Made by a program: the position numbers and the translations under genes
The notes under the pieces: model-generated
What the model was told of the DNA's origin: nothing
Database searches by the model: none
Seen by the model: the letters and a program-made list of their open reading frames with translations, nothing else
NCBI GenBank assembly: GCA_934394665.1
Contig: CAKRRS010000002.1
Span: forward strand, 39,941-103,940
Direction: 5' to 3'
Origin: an uncultured Acetatifactor sp.
Lineage (GTDB): Bacteria; Bacillota; Clostridia; Lachnospirales; Lachnospiraceae
Length of the DNA stretch: 64,000 nucleotides
Part shown: positions 16,955-25,531 of the stretch, one piece after another
How positions within the stretch are numbered: position 1 is the first letter of the stretch
How the letters are laid out: each line of letters opens with the position of its first letter

Positions 16955-18066
16955 AAAGAAAAATACTTTTTGTAGCAGAAGGGGTTCTTTTACTGGTTTT
17001 GCTATTGCTTTGCTTTTTCGGATCCGGTGAGACAGTTAGAACAGATAGCCAAAAACTACATCGGGAGGAAGAAACAGGATACCTTGTCAGTGATACCTTT
17101 GCCCTGCAGCCCGGAGTCTACCGGATCCTTGTGGAAGCGGATGTCGCAGGCGGTGGCATCGGAGCAGGTATGGAGATTGGTCTGGATGCAGAACAAATGA
17201 CATTTCATGCGATCAGGGGAAACCGGGCGACTCTGTATGCCGGCACGGAATATCGGGAGATCACCTATTATGTGACCGCGTCTGTGCCTTCGGCTTATGT
17301 GTCGATTCTTTCTTTTTCGGACGAGGCGGAGACCTCTTATGAACTGAAAGTGGTGAGAACGGCAGCCGGCAGCAGGATACGATTCGTGATGGCAGTGCTG
17401 CTTTGCCTGGTTTTGAACGGGCTGCTTTCTTTTCATAGAAAAATAATGACAGGGGAAGTCACCGGACAGAAAAAATGGACAATATGTGCCCTGACGGCCA
17501 TCTGGGCAGTGGCATGTATTCCGCTTACAGTGGATTATCTGATTCTGGGAACTGACAGCGTACAATGTCTGACTGAGACAGAGTATCTGCTTCGGGGAGC
17601 GTGGAGCGAGATCACACCCGTGCACTTGTTCTACTTATGGATTCCTACCGTGGTGCGCGGAATCGGCTTTTCTGTGATGACTGCTTATAAAGTATTGTTT
17701 GCATTGCTGAGCGCGGTGGCAACCTTGTTGATCTACGGTATATTTTCCGGACAGACCAGGGATGTGCGGCTGGCGCTGCCGGTGACAGCATTCGGTGTGT
17801 GGAGCCCGCTTGCCATGAAGTGGATGTATTCTCAAGGATCCCCCGGAAAATTCATAATTTATGTGTTGTGCTATGCACTGCTTTGTCTGGTCGTGGGACG
17901 GATCCTTGGAAGAAAAAAAGTGGCGGATCGTAAAATTTCTCCCTGGGTATTGTTTGCAATTGGGCTGGTACTGGTATTGCAGGTATTATATTTTGAAGAT
18001 AACCTGACCTTTCAGTCGGATGTGTACTATTGGTATAACGAAGAACCTTTTATGACAGGAGCGTAA
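16951..18066 (+). CDS. Membrane protein related to the N-terminal half of the preceding gene
   Basis: A 371-residue protein starting at an ATGA overlap with the previous stop, with GGAG upstream. It has an N-terminal anchor, an ectodomain containing LQPGVYRILVEADV (compare GVYRVELSYES in the previous protein) and helices following IPLTVDYLILGTDS (compare IPYFYDGLISGADL). This makes it a diverged paralogue of the 741-residue protein. It ends at YYWYNEEPFMTGA with a TAA, after which the same frame stays open through the next gene. It is either a real short protein coupled to its neighbour or the first half of a gene split by one stop codon. Confidence 0.6.
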   Translation: MKRKILFVAEGVLLLVLLLLCFFGSGETVRTDSQKLHREEETGYLVSDTFALQPGVYRILVEADVAGGGIGAGMEIGLDAEQMTFHAIRGNRATLYAGTEYREITYYVTASVPSAYVSILSFSDEAETSYELKVVRTAAGSRIRFVMAVLLCLVLNGLLSFHRKIMTGEVTGQKKWTICALTAIWAVACIPLTVDYLILGTDSVQCLTETEYLLRGAWSEITPVHLFYLWIPTVVRGIGFSVMTAYKVLFALLSAVATLLIYGIFSGQTRDVRLALPVTAFGVWSPLAMKWMYSQGSPGKFIIYVLCYALLCLVVGRILGRKKVADRKISPWVLFAIGLVLVLQVLYFEDNLTFQSDVYYWYNEEPFMTGA

Positions 18067-18069
18067 CAA

Positions 18070-18960
18070 ATGGAAAAAGCATGGTTGCTATTGAGTCAGG
18101 TCATGACTTTAGGAACGACATGGTGCATGTTCCACTGTATACTAAAAGAAAAAAAACAAAGCGGACAGGAGAAGAGAAAGTGGGTTCTGCTTGCAGGAAT
18201 CCTGCTGTATCTGCTCTTGCCGAAGCATGTGGCAGTGGTAAGAGAAAGAGACTGGACACAGATCGTGATCTGGATGCTGGTGCCGGTGCTGGTAGCGGCG
18301 CTGCTTCAGGTGGCAGATACGCAGAAGCGACTGTGGAAGCTCGGATTTGCCATGGTGGCAGTATTGGTGATCGGTGTGACCGGAAGACTGGATGGTGTGG
18401 CAGGACTTGTGCTGCTGTTGTTGGTATGTGTGGCGGGATTTGATAGAAAACGCTGGGAATATCCGGTGGCCGGAGTGCTTGGAATTGTGCTGGCATACCC
18501 TACTTATCTGACATGGAAACATTGGATCTTTGACGGTAATTTTGCGGAGAGTGGTTTGGAATATGTGGGCATTATGGACAAGGGATATAGTATCGGTGGT
18601 TTGTTCAGTACCTATTTTCATCGAAACGGCGATCCGGGAATGGGAATCTTACTGACGGGAAGTTTACTCTTTTTAGTATATTGTTCTTTTGTGAAAGGCA
18701 GAAAAATCTGGACGCAAACCGACTATGCCTGGCTGGGAGCGGCAGGGATGCTTATCCTGATGTCCTTACGGTATTTCCCCTGGGACTATGTGCAGAGAAT
18801 AGGACAGTGGTCTCTGGGACTGGTGTCTCTGATGGGAACGCCGACAGTATTTTTTACGTATGCGCAGATGATTTTGTGCGTGCTGAGCGTGGAAAAGATT
18901 GGTAATATTGTCATGGCATGTGAAGCAGAAGACGAAGATGAATTGCAAGAAGCAATGTAA
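18070..18960 (+). CDS. Multi-pass membrane protein in the same frame as the preceding gene
   Basis: A 296-residue hydrophobic protein with about eight transmembrane segments and an acidic C-terminus. It lies in the same reading frame as the gene before it, separated only by TAA CAA, and has AGGAG eight bases before its ATG, inside the upstream coding end. Its segment LRYFPWDYVQRIGQW resembles TNYFPWDSIQNTSQI of the 741-residue protein. It thus looks like the C-terminal half of a second copy, translated separately. Function unknown. Confidence 0.55.
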   Translation: MEKAWLLLSQVMTLGTTWCMFHCILKEKKQSGQEKRKWVLLAGILLYLLLPKHVAVVRERDWTQIVIWMLVPVLVAALLQVADTQKRLWKLGFAMVAVLVIGVTGRLDGVAGLVLLLLVCVAGFDRKRWEYPVAGVLGIVLAYPTYLTWKHWIFDGNFAESGLEYVGIMDKGYSIGGLFSTYFHRNGDPGMGILLTGSLLFLVYCSFVKGRKIWTQTDYAWLGAAGMLILMSLRYFPWDYVQRIGQWSLGLVSLMGTPTVFFTYAQMILCVLSVEKIGNIVMACEAEDEDELQEAM

Positions 18961-18981
18961 CGGGCGATAGAGGAAAGGGAA

Positions 18982-20673
18982 ATGGATATTATGAAAAAGT
19001 ACAGAGGATGGATCATCACGGGGATTCTGGGCGGCATGTTGGCGTTTATGGCTGTATATGGCTGGCAGGCCAGCATGAAATATGATACCTTTTTACTGCA
19101 GGCGGAACTATGGGGGAAAATAGGTCATCTGTCGCACAAAGGATGTGTACTGGCATTTGCGGTGCTGTTTCCTTTCTTTACATGGATATTGCATTTTGGT
19201 TACCGGTGGCTGGATCAGCGTCAGAGAAAAGAGCAGCCGGTGTTTTCCTGGAAAAGCTGGCAGCAGTGGCTTCTGGCAGGAGGGATTTTGTACGGCTGCT
19301 ATCTGATACTGTTACTTTGCTGTTATCCGGGGTTTTACAATTATGATATTGGATATCAATTGCCACAGATTCTGTATCCGGAAGTGCCGTTTAATGCACA
19401 TCATCCGCTGCTGCACACGATCGTGGGCGGCGGAATCATTACCATTGGGTATCATCTGCGGAGTGTGGATCTCACCTTCGGTGTTTTTTTATACAATGCG
19501 GTACAGATGGCAATCTGTGCGTCCTGCTTCAGCTATGCGATTGTCGTGATGTATCGGAAGACCGGCAGCAGGCTTCTGGCAGTATTTTCGGAGCTTTTTT
19601 ACATTCTGTGTCCGCCGGTTGCCATGTTTGCCATGAGTACTACCAAGGATGTCACCTGTTATGCTTTTTTGCTGGTGGCAGTATTGAAAATCTGTGAAAT
19701 CTATACGGCACTGAATGCTGACAGAGCACCGACTTGGAAACAGTGGTTAATCACCGGTATTCTGCTTTGCCTGGCGTGCCTGCTTCGAAACAATATTGTA
19801 TATGCAATGCCTTTTGCAGCAGTATTTGCTGTGATGCTGGTTGCTTATCAGAGAAAACAACAGATCTTGTTTTGGCTTTTGATGATCCTTATGCCTTTGG
19901 TGTTGAACAAAGGGTTGCTGATTGCCGTGAATGCTACACCGGGAAGTGCAGCGGAAGCACTCAGTGTACCGTTCCAACAGATTGCACGTGTCTATGTGGA
20001 TAAGGGCGAGGCGGCATTTACACAAGAGGAACTGGATTATCTGAGTACCTGCATAGATCTGGATAACTTTGCCATGTATGATCCTGTCATTGCAGATGAA
20101 ATCAAGACAGCATTCTGGCGCCACCTGGATGTGATTATGGCGGATAAACCGAAAGCAATTAAATTCTGGATCAAAAAGGGATTGCAGTATCCCGTATGCT
20201 ACATAGAGTCTTTCCTGGATAATACTTATCAGGCATGGTATCCGTTAACCAGTTTGCATGATAAAAAACATGGACGATATTTTGACGTGACCGGATGGAA
20301 TGAAGAATATGCGAATCCGAAAGTACCGCAAGTTTATAATTTTTATACAGCAATGAAGGAAGATAGTTATGTTAACTGGCCGGTCTTAAGACTGTTCTGT
20401 GTGACAGGAACGATGTTTATCATGATGTTTGTTAGTGCATTTTATGCCTGGTGGCGTAAAGACAAACCGGTGGGAATCGCTTTAGTTACGACGTTGTTGG
20501 TGGTAGGAACCTGTATGTGCGGTCCGGTGTCGGATATCCGGTATTATTTGATTTTATTTGAATTATTTCCGATATTACTGGGATATCTGTGTGGGAAAAA
20601 GGAAATGGCAGATATCGCTGTGAATAAGTCAGACGAGATGATCAAGAAGGATGCAAAAAGAGAGATTGCCTGA
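18982..20673 (+). CDS. DUF6020-type multi-pass membrane protein
   Basis: A 563-residue membrane protein with about a dozen helices. The combination CCYPGFYNYDIGYQLPQ followed by NAHHPLLHTIVGGG is characteristic of DUF6020 proteins common in Lachnospiraceae, which look like GT-C glycosyltransferases or polymer flippases; no activity is established for them. A large extracytoplasmic loop (about 310-450) lies before the final helices, and the tail is Lys-rich. GAGGAAAGG precedes the ATG. It lies 21 bases after the preceding membrane gene and likely belongs to the same operon. Confidence 0.7.
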   Translation: MDIMKKYRGWIITGILGGMLAFMAVYGWQASMKYDTFLLQAELWGKIGHLSHKGCVLAFAVLFPFFTWILHFGYRWLDQRQRKEQPVFSWKSWQQWLLAGGILYGCYLILLLCCYPGFYNYDIGYQLPQILYPEVPFNAHHPLLHTIVGGGIITIGYHLRSVDLTFGVFLYNAVQMAICASCFSYAIVVMYRKTGSRLLAVFSELFYILCPPVAMFAMSTTKDVTCYAFLLVAVLKICEIYTALNADRAPTWKQWLITGILLCLACLLRNNIVYAMPFAAVFAVMLVAYQRKQQILFWLLMILMPLVLNKGLLIAVNATPGSAAEALSVPFQQIARVYVDKGEAAFTQEELDYLSTCIDLDNFAMYDPVIADEIKTAFWRHLDVIMADKPKAIKFWIKKGLQYPVCYIESFLDNTYQAWYPLTSLHDKKHGRYFDVTGWNEEYANPKVPQVYNFYTAMKEDSYVNWPVLRLFCVTGTMFIMMFVSAFYAWWRKDKPVGIALVTTLLVVGTCMCGPVSDIRYYLILFELFPILLGYLCGKKEMADIAVNKSDEMIKKDAKREIA

Positions 20674-21042
20674 TCGGCAAATAATCAAAGAAGTCAAAAG
20701 AAATCAGGGGAAAAAGATATTTCAGAAATTTGCAATATTATGTACTGGAATTTTATTAACAGTACTGTGGAGCAGCCGGGTACAGGCTGCCTCCGTCCCC
20801 CAGGCAGAAACACCGAATTACAAAGTCGTTTTCTTTGCCCATGAGAATTACTATGAACAGGATGCGGACGGCAGTAAATCCGGCTACGGCCATGAGATGA
20901 TGCAGAATGGCTCTCGGTATATGCAGTGTACCTTTTCCTGTGTCGGCTATGACAAGAATGTATTTCCAAGCCGGTCAATATTAAAGATATTGAGGGAACT
21001 TTAAAGGAAGGTACCGAAAAAAGAGCGGCAGAAAGTAACGGA
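20651..21042 (+). pseudogene. Collapsed hybrid sensor protein: SBP-domain start and receiver-domain end
   Basis: The frame 20651-21004 encodes a signal peptide (ending VQAAS) and the start of a periplasmic solute-binding-type sensor domain (YKVVFFAHENYYEQDADGSK, then GYGHEMMQ and VGYDKN), as found in Lachnospiraceae hybrid kinases and GGDEF proteins; it then runs into unrelated residues and stops after 117 codons. In the overlapping frame from 20953 the translation QECISKPVNIKDIEGTL matches the end of a response-regulator receiver domain. This is best explained by an internal deletion that joined the first 95 or so codons to the last 25. The first codons overlap the DUF6020 gene. Confidence 0.55.
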
Positions 21043-21666
21043 GTGAATGGAAACAGTATGAATACAGAAAAAGCATCATTGGAGAATCCGAAAGTTGAAA
21101 AAATATCCAAAAAGAAACTATTAGGGAAGCTGTTTGCGTCTACTTTATACCTGAGCACTTTCACGTTCGGTGGAGGATATGTGATCGTCACGCTGATGAA
21201 GAAAAAGTTCGTGGACGAGTATCACTGGATCGAGGAAAATGAGATGTTGGATCTGGTGGCTATCGCGCAGTCCTCCCCGGGAGCTATTGCGGTGAACGGA
21301 GCTATTGTTGTGGGGTATAAGCTGGTGGGGATTGCCGGGGCACTGACAGCGATTCTGGGAACGATTCTCCCTCCTTTTGTGATTATAGCTGTAATCTCTA
21401 TCTTCTATAATGCCTTCCGGAGTAACTTCTATGTAGCACAGATGCTGTCCGGAATGCAGGCAGGCGTGGGTGCGGTGATCGCTTCCGTGACGTATGACAT
21501 GGGCGCTCCGATTGCAAAAGAGAAGGATCCGATGTCGCTTCTTATCATGACCGGCGCGTTTTTCGCAGCCTGTGTGCTGGAAATCAATGTTGTTTATATC
21601 GTGATTACCTGCGGATTGCTGGGCGTGATACGGACTTTGCTTGCCAAAAGGAGGTTCGGAAAATGA
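21043..21666 (+). CDS. Short-chain ChrA family chromate transporter, first subunit
   Basis: A 207-residue membrane protein of the CHR family in its split form. It has the N-domain signature STFTFGGGYVIVTLM and the SSPGAIAVNGAIVVGYK motif, followed by about five helices. In this split form two short homologous genes replace one long ChrA; whether chromate or another anion is the natural substrate is unknown. The listed start is GTG 21043; ATG 21058 (MNTEKASLE) is an alternative, and the frame is open upstream into the receiver-domain remnant. Its stop overlaps the start of the second subunit. Confidence 0.85.
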   Translation: MNGNSMNTEKASLENPKVEKISKKKLLGKLFASTLYLSTFTFGGGYVIVTLMKKKFVDEYHWIEENEMLDLVAIAQSSPGAIAVNGAIVVGYKLVGIAGALTAILGTILPPFVIIAVISIFYNAFRSNFYVAQMLSGMQAGVGAVIASVTYDMGAPIAKEKDPMSLLIMTGAFFAACVLEINVVYIVITCGLLGVIRTLLAKRRFGK

Positions 21667-22259
21667 TTTATCTGCAACTATTTTTGAGCTTTCTCCAGAT
21701 CGGATTGTTCAGCTTCGGAGGCGGTTATGCGGCAATGCCGCTGATCCAGGGACAGGTGGTTACCGGGCATGGGTGGCTGACCATGTCGGAATTTACGGAT
21801 CTGATCACTATTTCACAGATGACGCCGGGACCGATTGCGGTGAATTCCGCCACCTTTGTGGGACTGAAGATCGCCGGTGTGCCGGGAGCGGTAGTGGCGA
21901 CGGCCGGATGTATTCTGCCGTCCTGCATCATTGTGACGATCCTGGCAAAGCTGTATTTGAAATACCGGAATATGGATCTGCTGCAGGGAGTATTGAAATC
22001 CTTACGGCCTGCCGTGGTGGCCATGATTGCTTCCGCAGGGATATTGATTTTGGTGACGGCATTCTGGGGCAGTAGTGCGGTGATTACGTTTGCCGGAACG
22101 AAGTGGAGCATGGTCGTTATTTTTGTAATCTGCCTGATACTGCTTTGCAAGACGAAGCTGAACCCTATCTGGGTCATGGTACTGGCAGGTGTCATGAAAG
22201 TGGGGATCCAGATGGTGTCGCAAGCTATGATAAGCTATGATTTCCCCGGTATTTTCTGA
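21663..22259 (+). CDS. Short-chain ChrA family chromate transporter, second subunit
   Basis: A 198-residue partner of the preceding gene, beginning at an ATGA overlap. It shows the same signatures (GLFSFGGGYAAMPLI, MTPGPIAVNSATFVGLK) and about five to six helices. The two are expected to act as an antiparallel heterodimer that exports chromate or a related oxyanion. No metal- or redox-responsive regulator lies next to it. Confidence 0.87.
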   Translation: MIYLQLFLSFLQIGLFSFGGGYAAMPLIQGQVVTGHGWLTMSEFTDLITISQMTPGPIAVNSATFVGLKIAGVPGAVVATAGCILPSCIIVTILAKLYLKYRNMDLLQGVLKSLRPAVVAMIASAGILILVTAFWGSSAVITFAGTKWSMVVIFVICLILLCKTKLNPIWVMVLAGVMKVGIQMVSQAMISYDFPGIF

Positions 22260-22405
22260 ATAAGGTTCAGTTTGGCCTGAGAGGTATGTAATTGAAAAAT
22301 GAACAGTGGTTATATGTAAGATGTAAAATTGAGGGACATAATTTTAAAAAAGATCCTATCATGTAAAAAACATATAGTTGCAAAATGTCCGCAAGATAAA
22401 TACAC

Positions 22406-22434
22406 TTGTCTTTCGTATGAAAATACTATATAAT
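22406..22434 (+). promoter_or_regulatory. Promoter for sstT
   Basis: TTGTCT (22406-22411), 17 bases, TATAAT (22429-22434). Transcription from about 22441 excludes the long upstream extension of the sstT reading frame and favours the ATG at 22520. Confidence 0.75.
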
Positions 22435-22519
22435 AGCACATAGTGTGTGCAATACAGCACAGTCAGCGAAAAGATTTTACTGTATGCTACATGAAAAAAC
22501 GAAAGAAGAGTGGAAACGT

Positions 22520-23743
22520 ATGAAAAAACTATTTGAGAAGTGGAACAGCATCAGTCTGATTCTGCGTATCCTCTGCGGTCTGGTCATTGGTGTGATTTTG
22601 GGACTTGTAGTACCGCAGGCGACCGGCATTGCGATCTTAGGTGATGTCTTTGTAGGAGCCCTGAAGGCTATCGCTCCGTTACTTGTATTTTTCCTGTTGA
22701 TCAGTGCTCTGTGTCATGCCGGAAAAAGCCATGGCGGCATTATCAAGACCGTAATTATTCTGTATATGTTCAGTACTTTTCTGGCATCTATCGTTGCAGT
22801 TGTTGCCAGCAAAGTATTCCCGGTAACCCTGACACTGGCAGATGCCGCTACGGATATGGCGGCACCGGACGGCATCGTGGAAGTACTGAAGACGTTACTT
22901 ATGAATATGGTAGCCAACCCGGTATCCTCCCTGTTGAACGCCAACTATATCGGTGTTCTGTCCTGGGGCGTGATTATCGGTATCGGTATGAGAGCAGCCA
23001 ATGATACGACCAAGAAGGTATTGGATGATATCTCCAACGGTCTGTCCCAGGTAGTCAGCTGGATCATCAGCCTGGCTCCTTTCGGAATCTTAGGGTTAGT
23101 ATTCAGCTCCATCTCTTCCAATGGACTGGAAATTTTTACCGAGTACGGAAAGCTTCTGTTAGTGCTGGTAGGTTCCATGTTATTTATCTACTTTGTGACC
23201 AACCCGATCATCGTATTCTGGTGCATCCGCAAGAACCCGTATCCACTGATCTTCAAGTGCCTGAAGAAGAGCGCTATTACCGCATTCTTCACCAGAAGCT
23301 CCGCAGCGAACATTCCTGTAAATATGAAAGCCTGCGAAGAGTGGGGACTGGATAAGGATACTTATTCCGTAACCATCCCTCTGGGTGCTACAATCAACAT
23401 GGATGGTGCGGCTATCACCATTACCGTTATGACACTGGCAGCAGCCACCACCATGGGAATCCATGTGGACTTCTTAAGCGGTATCGTGCTGAGTGTTCTG
23501 GCAACTTTGTCTGCCTGCGGTGCATCCGGTGTGGCAGGTGGTTCTCTGTTGCTGATCCCTATGGCATGTTCTTTGTTTGGCATTTCCAATGATATCGCCA
23601 TGCAGATCGTAGGCGTCGGCTTCATCATCGGTGTCATCCAGGATTCCGTAGAGACGGCACTGAATTCCTCCTCTGACCTGCTGTTGTCCGCATCCGCTGA
23701 GTTCAGACAGTGGAGACTGGAAGGCAAAGAGATCAAATATTAA
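22520..23743 (+). CDS. sstT: Serine/threonine:sodium symporter SstT
   Basis: Sodium-driven serine/threonine uptake carrier of the dicarboxylate/amino acid:cation symporter family, 407 residues (the E. coli protein is 414). Family signatures are readable: the serine-rich hairpin FFTRSSAANIPVN, the GATINMDGAAIT motif, and the C-terminal SACGASGVAGGSLLLIP hairpin followed by GVIQDSVETALNSSSDLL. About eight helices plus two re-entrant loops fit the fold. The ATG at 22520 starts MKKLFEKWN, directly ahead of the first helix; a longer frame upstream begins before the leader of the predicted transcript. Monocistronic with its own terminator. Confidence 0.93.
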   Translation: MKKLFEKWNSISLILRILCGLVIGVILGLVVPQATGIAILGDVFVGALKAIAPLLVFFLLISALCHAGKSHGGIIKTVIILYMFSTFLASIVAVVASKVFPVTLTLADAATDMAAPDGIVEVLKTLLMNMVANPVSSLLNANYIGVLSWGVIIGIGMRAANDTTKKVLDDISNGLSQVVSWIISLAPFGILGLVFSSISSNGLEIFTEYGKLLLVLVGSMLFIYFVTNPIIVFWCIRKNPYPLIFKCLKKSAITAFFTRSSAANIPVNMKACEEWGLDKDTYSVTIPLGATINMDGAAITITVMTLAAATTMGIHVDFLSGIVLSVLATLSACGASGVAGGSLLLIPMACSLFGISNDIAMQIVGVGFIIGVIQDSVETALNSSSDLLLSASAEFRQWRLEGKEIKY

Positions 23744-23796
23744 TAGTGAATGTAGCTGCAAAATCAGTTGCATACTCACAAAATAAAAAGTATGAT

Positions 23797-23833
23797 AAGT
23801 TCAGCCGGAGCATTTGCTTTGGCTGAACTTTTT
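23797..23833 (+). terminator. Rho-independent terminator after sstT
   Basis: AAGTTCAGCC (23797-23806) pairs with GGCTGAACTT (23821-23830) across a 14-base loop, with T residues at 23829-23833. Confidence 0.85.
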
Positions 23834-23863
23834 GCGTTAAATAAATATTTGAGGAGAAAAAAT

Positions 23864-24133
23864 ATGTGGCAGCCACAGGAAGACAATACTTACAATGAAC
23901 TGAGAGAAAATTCGATCCGTAAATGGTTGGAGGATATGAGCGGACACGAGGACGTAGCGGTAAGAGGCGGTGTCAAAGTCACACAGGAATATCTGGAGGA
24001 GCTGAAGAGACAGATCCGTGAACTGGAAGAAAAATGCGCGCTGAAAGATGACTATCTGAAGAAGATGAAAGAGAAGTCCGCGACAGTGAAAAGCGCTGTG
24101 CAACATTCGATAGAACGAACTTCGGGAAAATGA
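23864..24133 (+). CDS. Small charged protein with C-terminal coiled coil, unknown function
   Basis: An 89-residue hydrophilic protein. GAGGAG lies eight bases before the ATG, which picks this start over longer frames. The N-terminal half includes NSIRKWLEDMSGHED and RGGVKVTQEYL; from about residue 40 it becomes a Lys/Glu-rich helix with heptad spacing (YLEELKRQIRELEEKCALKD), probably a coiled coil. No membrane segment or signal. It precedes hisS by about 110 bases but is separated from it by a promoter. The family is not recognised. Confidence 0.65.
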   Translation: MWQPQEDNTYNELRENSIRKWLEDMSGHEDVAVRGGVKVTQEYLEELKRQIRELEEKCALKDDYLKKMKEKSATVKSAVQHSIERTSGK

Positions 24134-24167
24134 GAAGCATTTCGGGTAAAAGCGGAGTCCGCGAGGG

Positions 24168-24196
24168 TTGACAGCGAAACGGAAAAAAAGTATCAT
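24168..24196 (+). promoter_or_regulatory. Promoter for hisS-aspS
   Basis: TTGACA (24168-24173), 17 bases, TATCAT (24191-24196). The leader of about 40 bases is too short for a T-box. Confidence 0.75.
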
Positions 24197-24242
24197 ATAT
24201 AAGATATTGAGTATTAAAAACAAGAGCGGAAAGGTAGAAACC

Positions 24243-25505
24243 ATGGCACTTAGCAAGAAGCCCACAACGGGCATGAAAGATATCCTGCCGGAAGAGATGC
24301 AGATCCGTGATTACGTGATCAGCGTCATCAAGGACACCTACGGCAAATTCGGTTTTACTTCCATTGAGACTCCCTGCGTGGAAAATATTGCAAACTTAAG
24401 CAGTAAGCAGGGCGGCGACAATGAGAAGCTGATCTTCAAGATCTTAAAGCGCGGCGAGAAGCTGAACGTGGCAGCCGCAACCACAGAGGAAGAGGTAGTG
24501 GACAGTGGTCTGCGTTATGACCTGACGGTGCCTCTGGTACGTTATTATTCCAACAACGCGGCATCCCTGCCCTCTCCTTTTAAGGCATTGCAGATGGGCA
24601 ATGTATGGAGAGCGGACAGACCCCAGAGAGGAAGATACCGTCAGTTCATGCAGTGTGATATCGATATTCTCGGTGAGCCGTCTAACTTAGCAGAGATCGA
24701 ACTGATCCTGGCTACGACCACGACATTGGGCAAACTGGGCTTCAAAAATTTCCAGATCCGTATCAATGAGCGTCGTATCCTGAAGGCAATGGCTGCTTAC
24801 AGCGGATTCCCTGAAGAGTCCTATGACAGTGTATTTATCACGCTGGACAAAATGGACAAGATCGGTCTGGAAGGCGTGGAAGCTGAGCTTTTGGAGAACG
24901 GTTTTGATAAGGCATGTGTAGACAAGTATCTGGAACTGTTCAAAGGCCTGGAGAGTGCTGAGGACGGTGTGGCTTACCTGGCAGATACCCTGGAAGGATT
25001 CTTAGAGCCCGAGATCGCCCAGAGCCTCAGAGAGATCATGGACAGCGTCAGAGCGACGAAGGCTTCTGATTTCGAGATCGTGTTCGACGCTACGCTGGTA
25101 AGAGGAATGTCGTATTATACCGGAACCATTTTTGAGATCGCCATGCCGGAATTCGGCGGCAGCTGCGGTGGCGGCGGACGTTACGACAAGATGGTCGGCA
25201 AATTTACCGGCAATGATGTGCCCGCGTGCGGATTCTCCATCGGCTTCGAACGTATCATCATGCTGCTCATGGAGAGAGGCTTCAAGGTGCCCACGAGACC
25301 GAAGCAGGTAGCATACCTGATCGAGAAGGGTGTCAGCGGCGAAAGACTGTGTGAAGTGATCGCACAGGCGCAGGAAGCCCGTAAGGACGGTACCCAGGTA
25401 CTGGTAGCCCGCATGAACAAGAACAAGAAGTTCCAGAAGGAGCAGCTGAATAAGGAAGGCTACGAAGAATTCGTGGAATTCTATAAGGAAGAATTAAAGA
25501 GATAA
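24243..25505 (+). CDS. hisS: Histidyl-tRNA synthetase
   Basis: Class II aminoacyl-tRNA synthetase charging tRNA-His, 420 residues. Readable motifs: motif 2 around GNVWRADRPQRGRYRQFMQ, the histidine-specific loop LVRGMSYYTGTIFEI, the GGGGRYD turn, motif 3 GFSIGFERIIM, and a C-terminal anticodon-binding domain (about 325-420) containing QVLVARMNKNKKF. The ATG at 24243 starts MALSKKPTTGMKD, the conserved N-terminus, after GGAAAGG; the longer frame would begin within the promoter. aspS follows 26 bases later, the usual Firmicutes operon. Confidence 0.96.
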   Translation: MALSKKPTTGMKDILPEEMQIRDYVISVIKDTYGKFGFTSIETPCVENIANLSSKQGGDNEKLIFKILKRGEKLNVAAATTEEEVVDSGLRYDLTVPLVRYYSNNAASLPSPFKALQMGNVWRADRPQRGRYRQFMQCDIDILGEPSNLAEIELILATTTTLGKLGFKNFQIRINERRILKAMAAYSGFPEESYDSVFITLDKMDKIGLEGVEAELLENGFDKACVDKYLELFKGLESAEDGVAYLADTLEGFLEPEIAQSLREIMDSVRATKASDFEIVFDATLVRGMSYYTGTIFEIAMPEFGGSCGGGGRYDKMVGKFTGNDVPACGFSIGFERIIMLLMERGFKVPTRPKQVAYLIEKGVSGERLCEVIAQAQEARKDGTQVLVARMNKNKKFQKEQLNKEGYEEFVEFYKEELKR

Positions 25506-25531
25506 AAGTAACAGACGAAGGAGCAAAAGCA

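Noticed and set aside
18064-18072. Sequencing error splitting one membrane gene
   Set aside because: Not provable: a proper AGGAG lies before the second ATG, so two coupled genes are equally likely. Kept as a finding and not called a pseudogene.
24134-24242. T-box leader for hisS-aspS
   Set aside because: The leader from the predicted start is only about 40 bases and has no specifier loop, T-box sequence or terminator.
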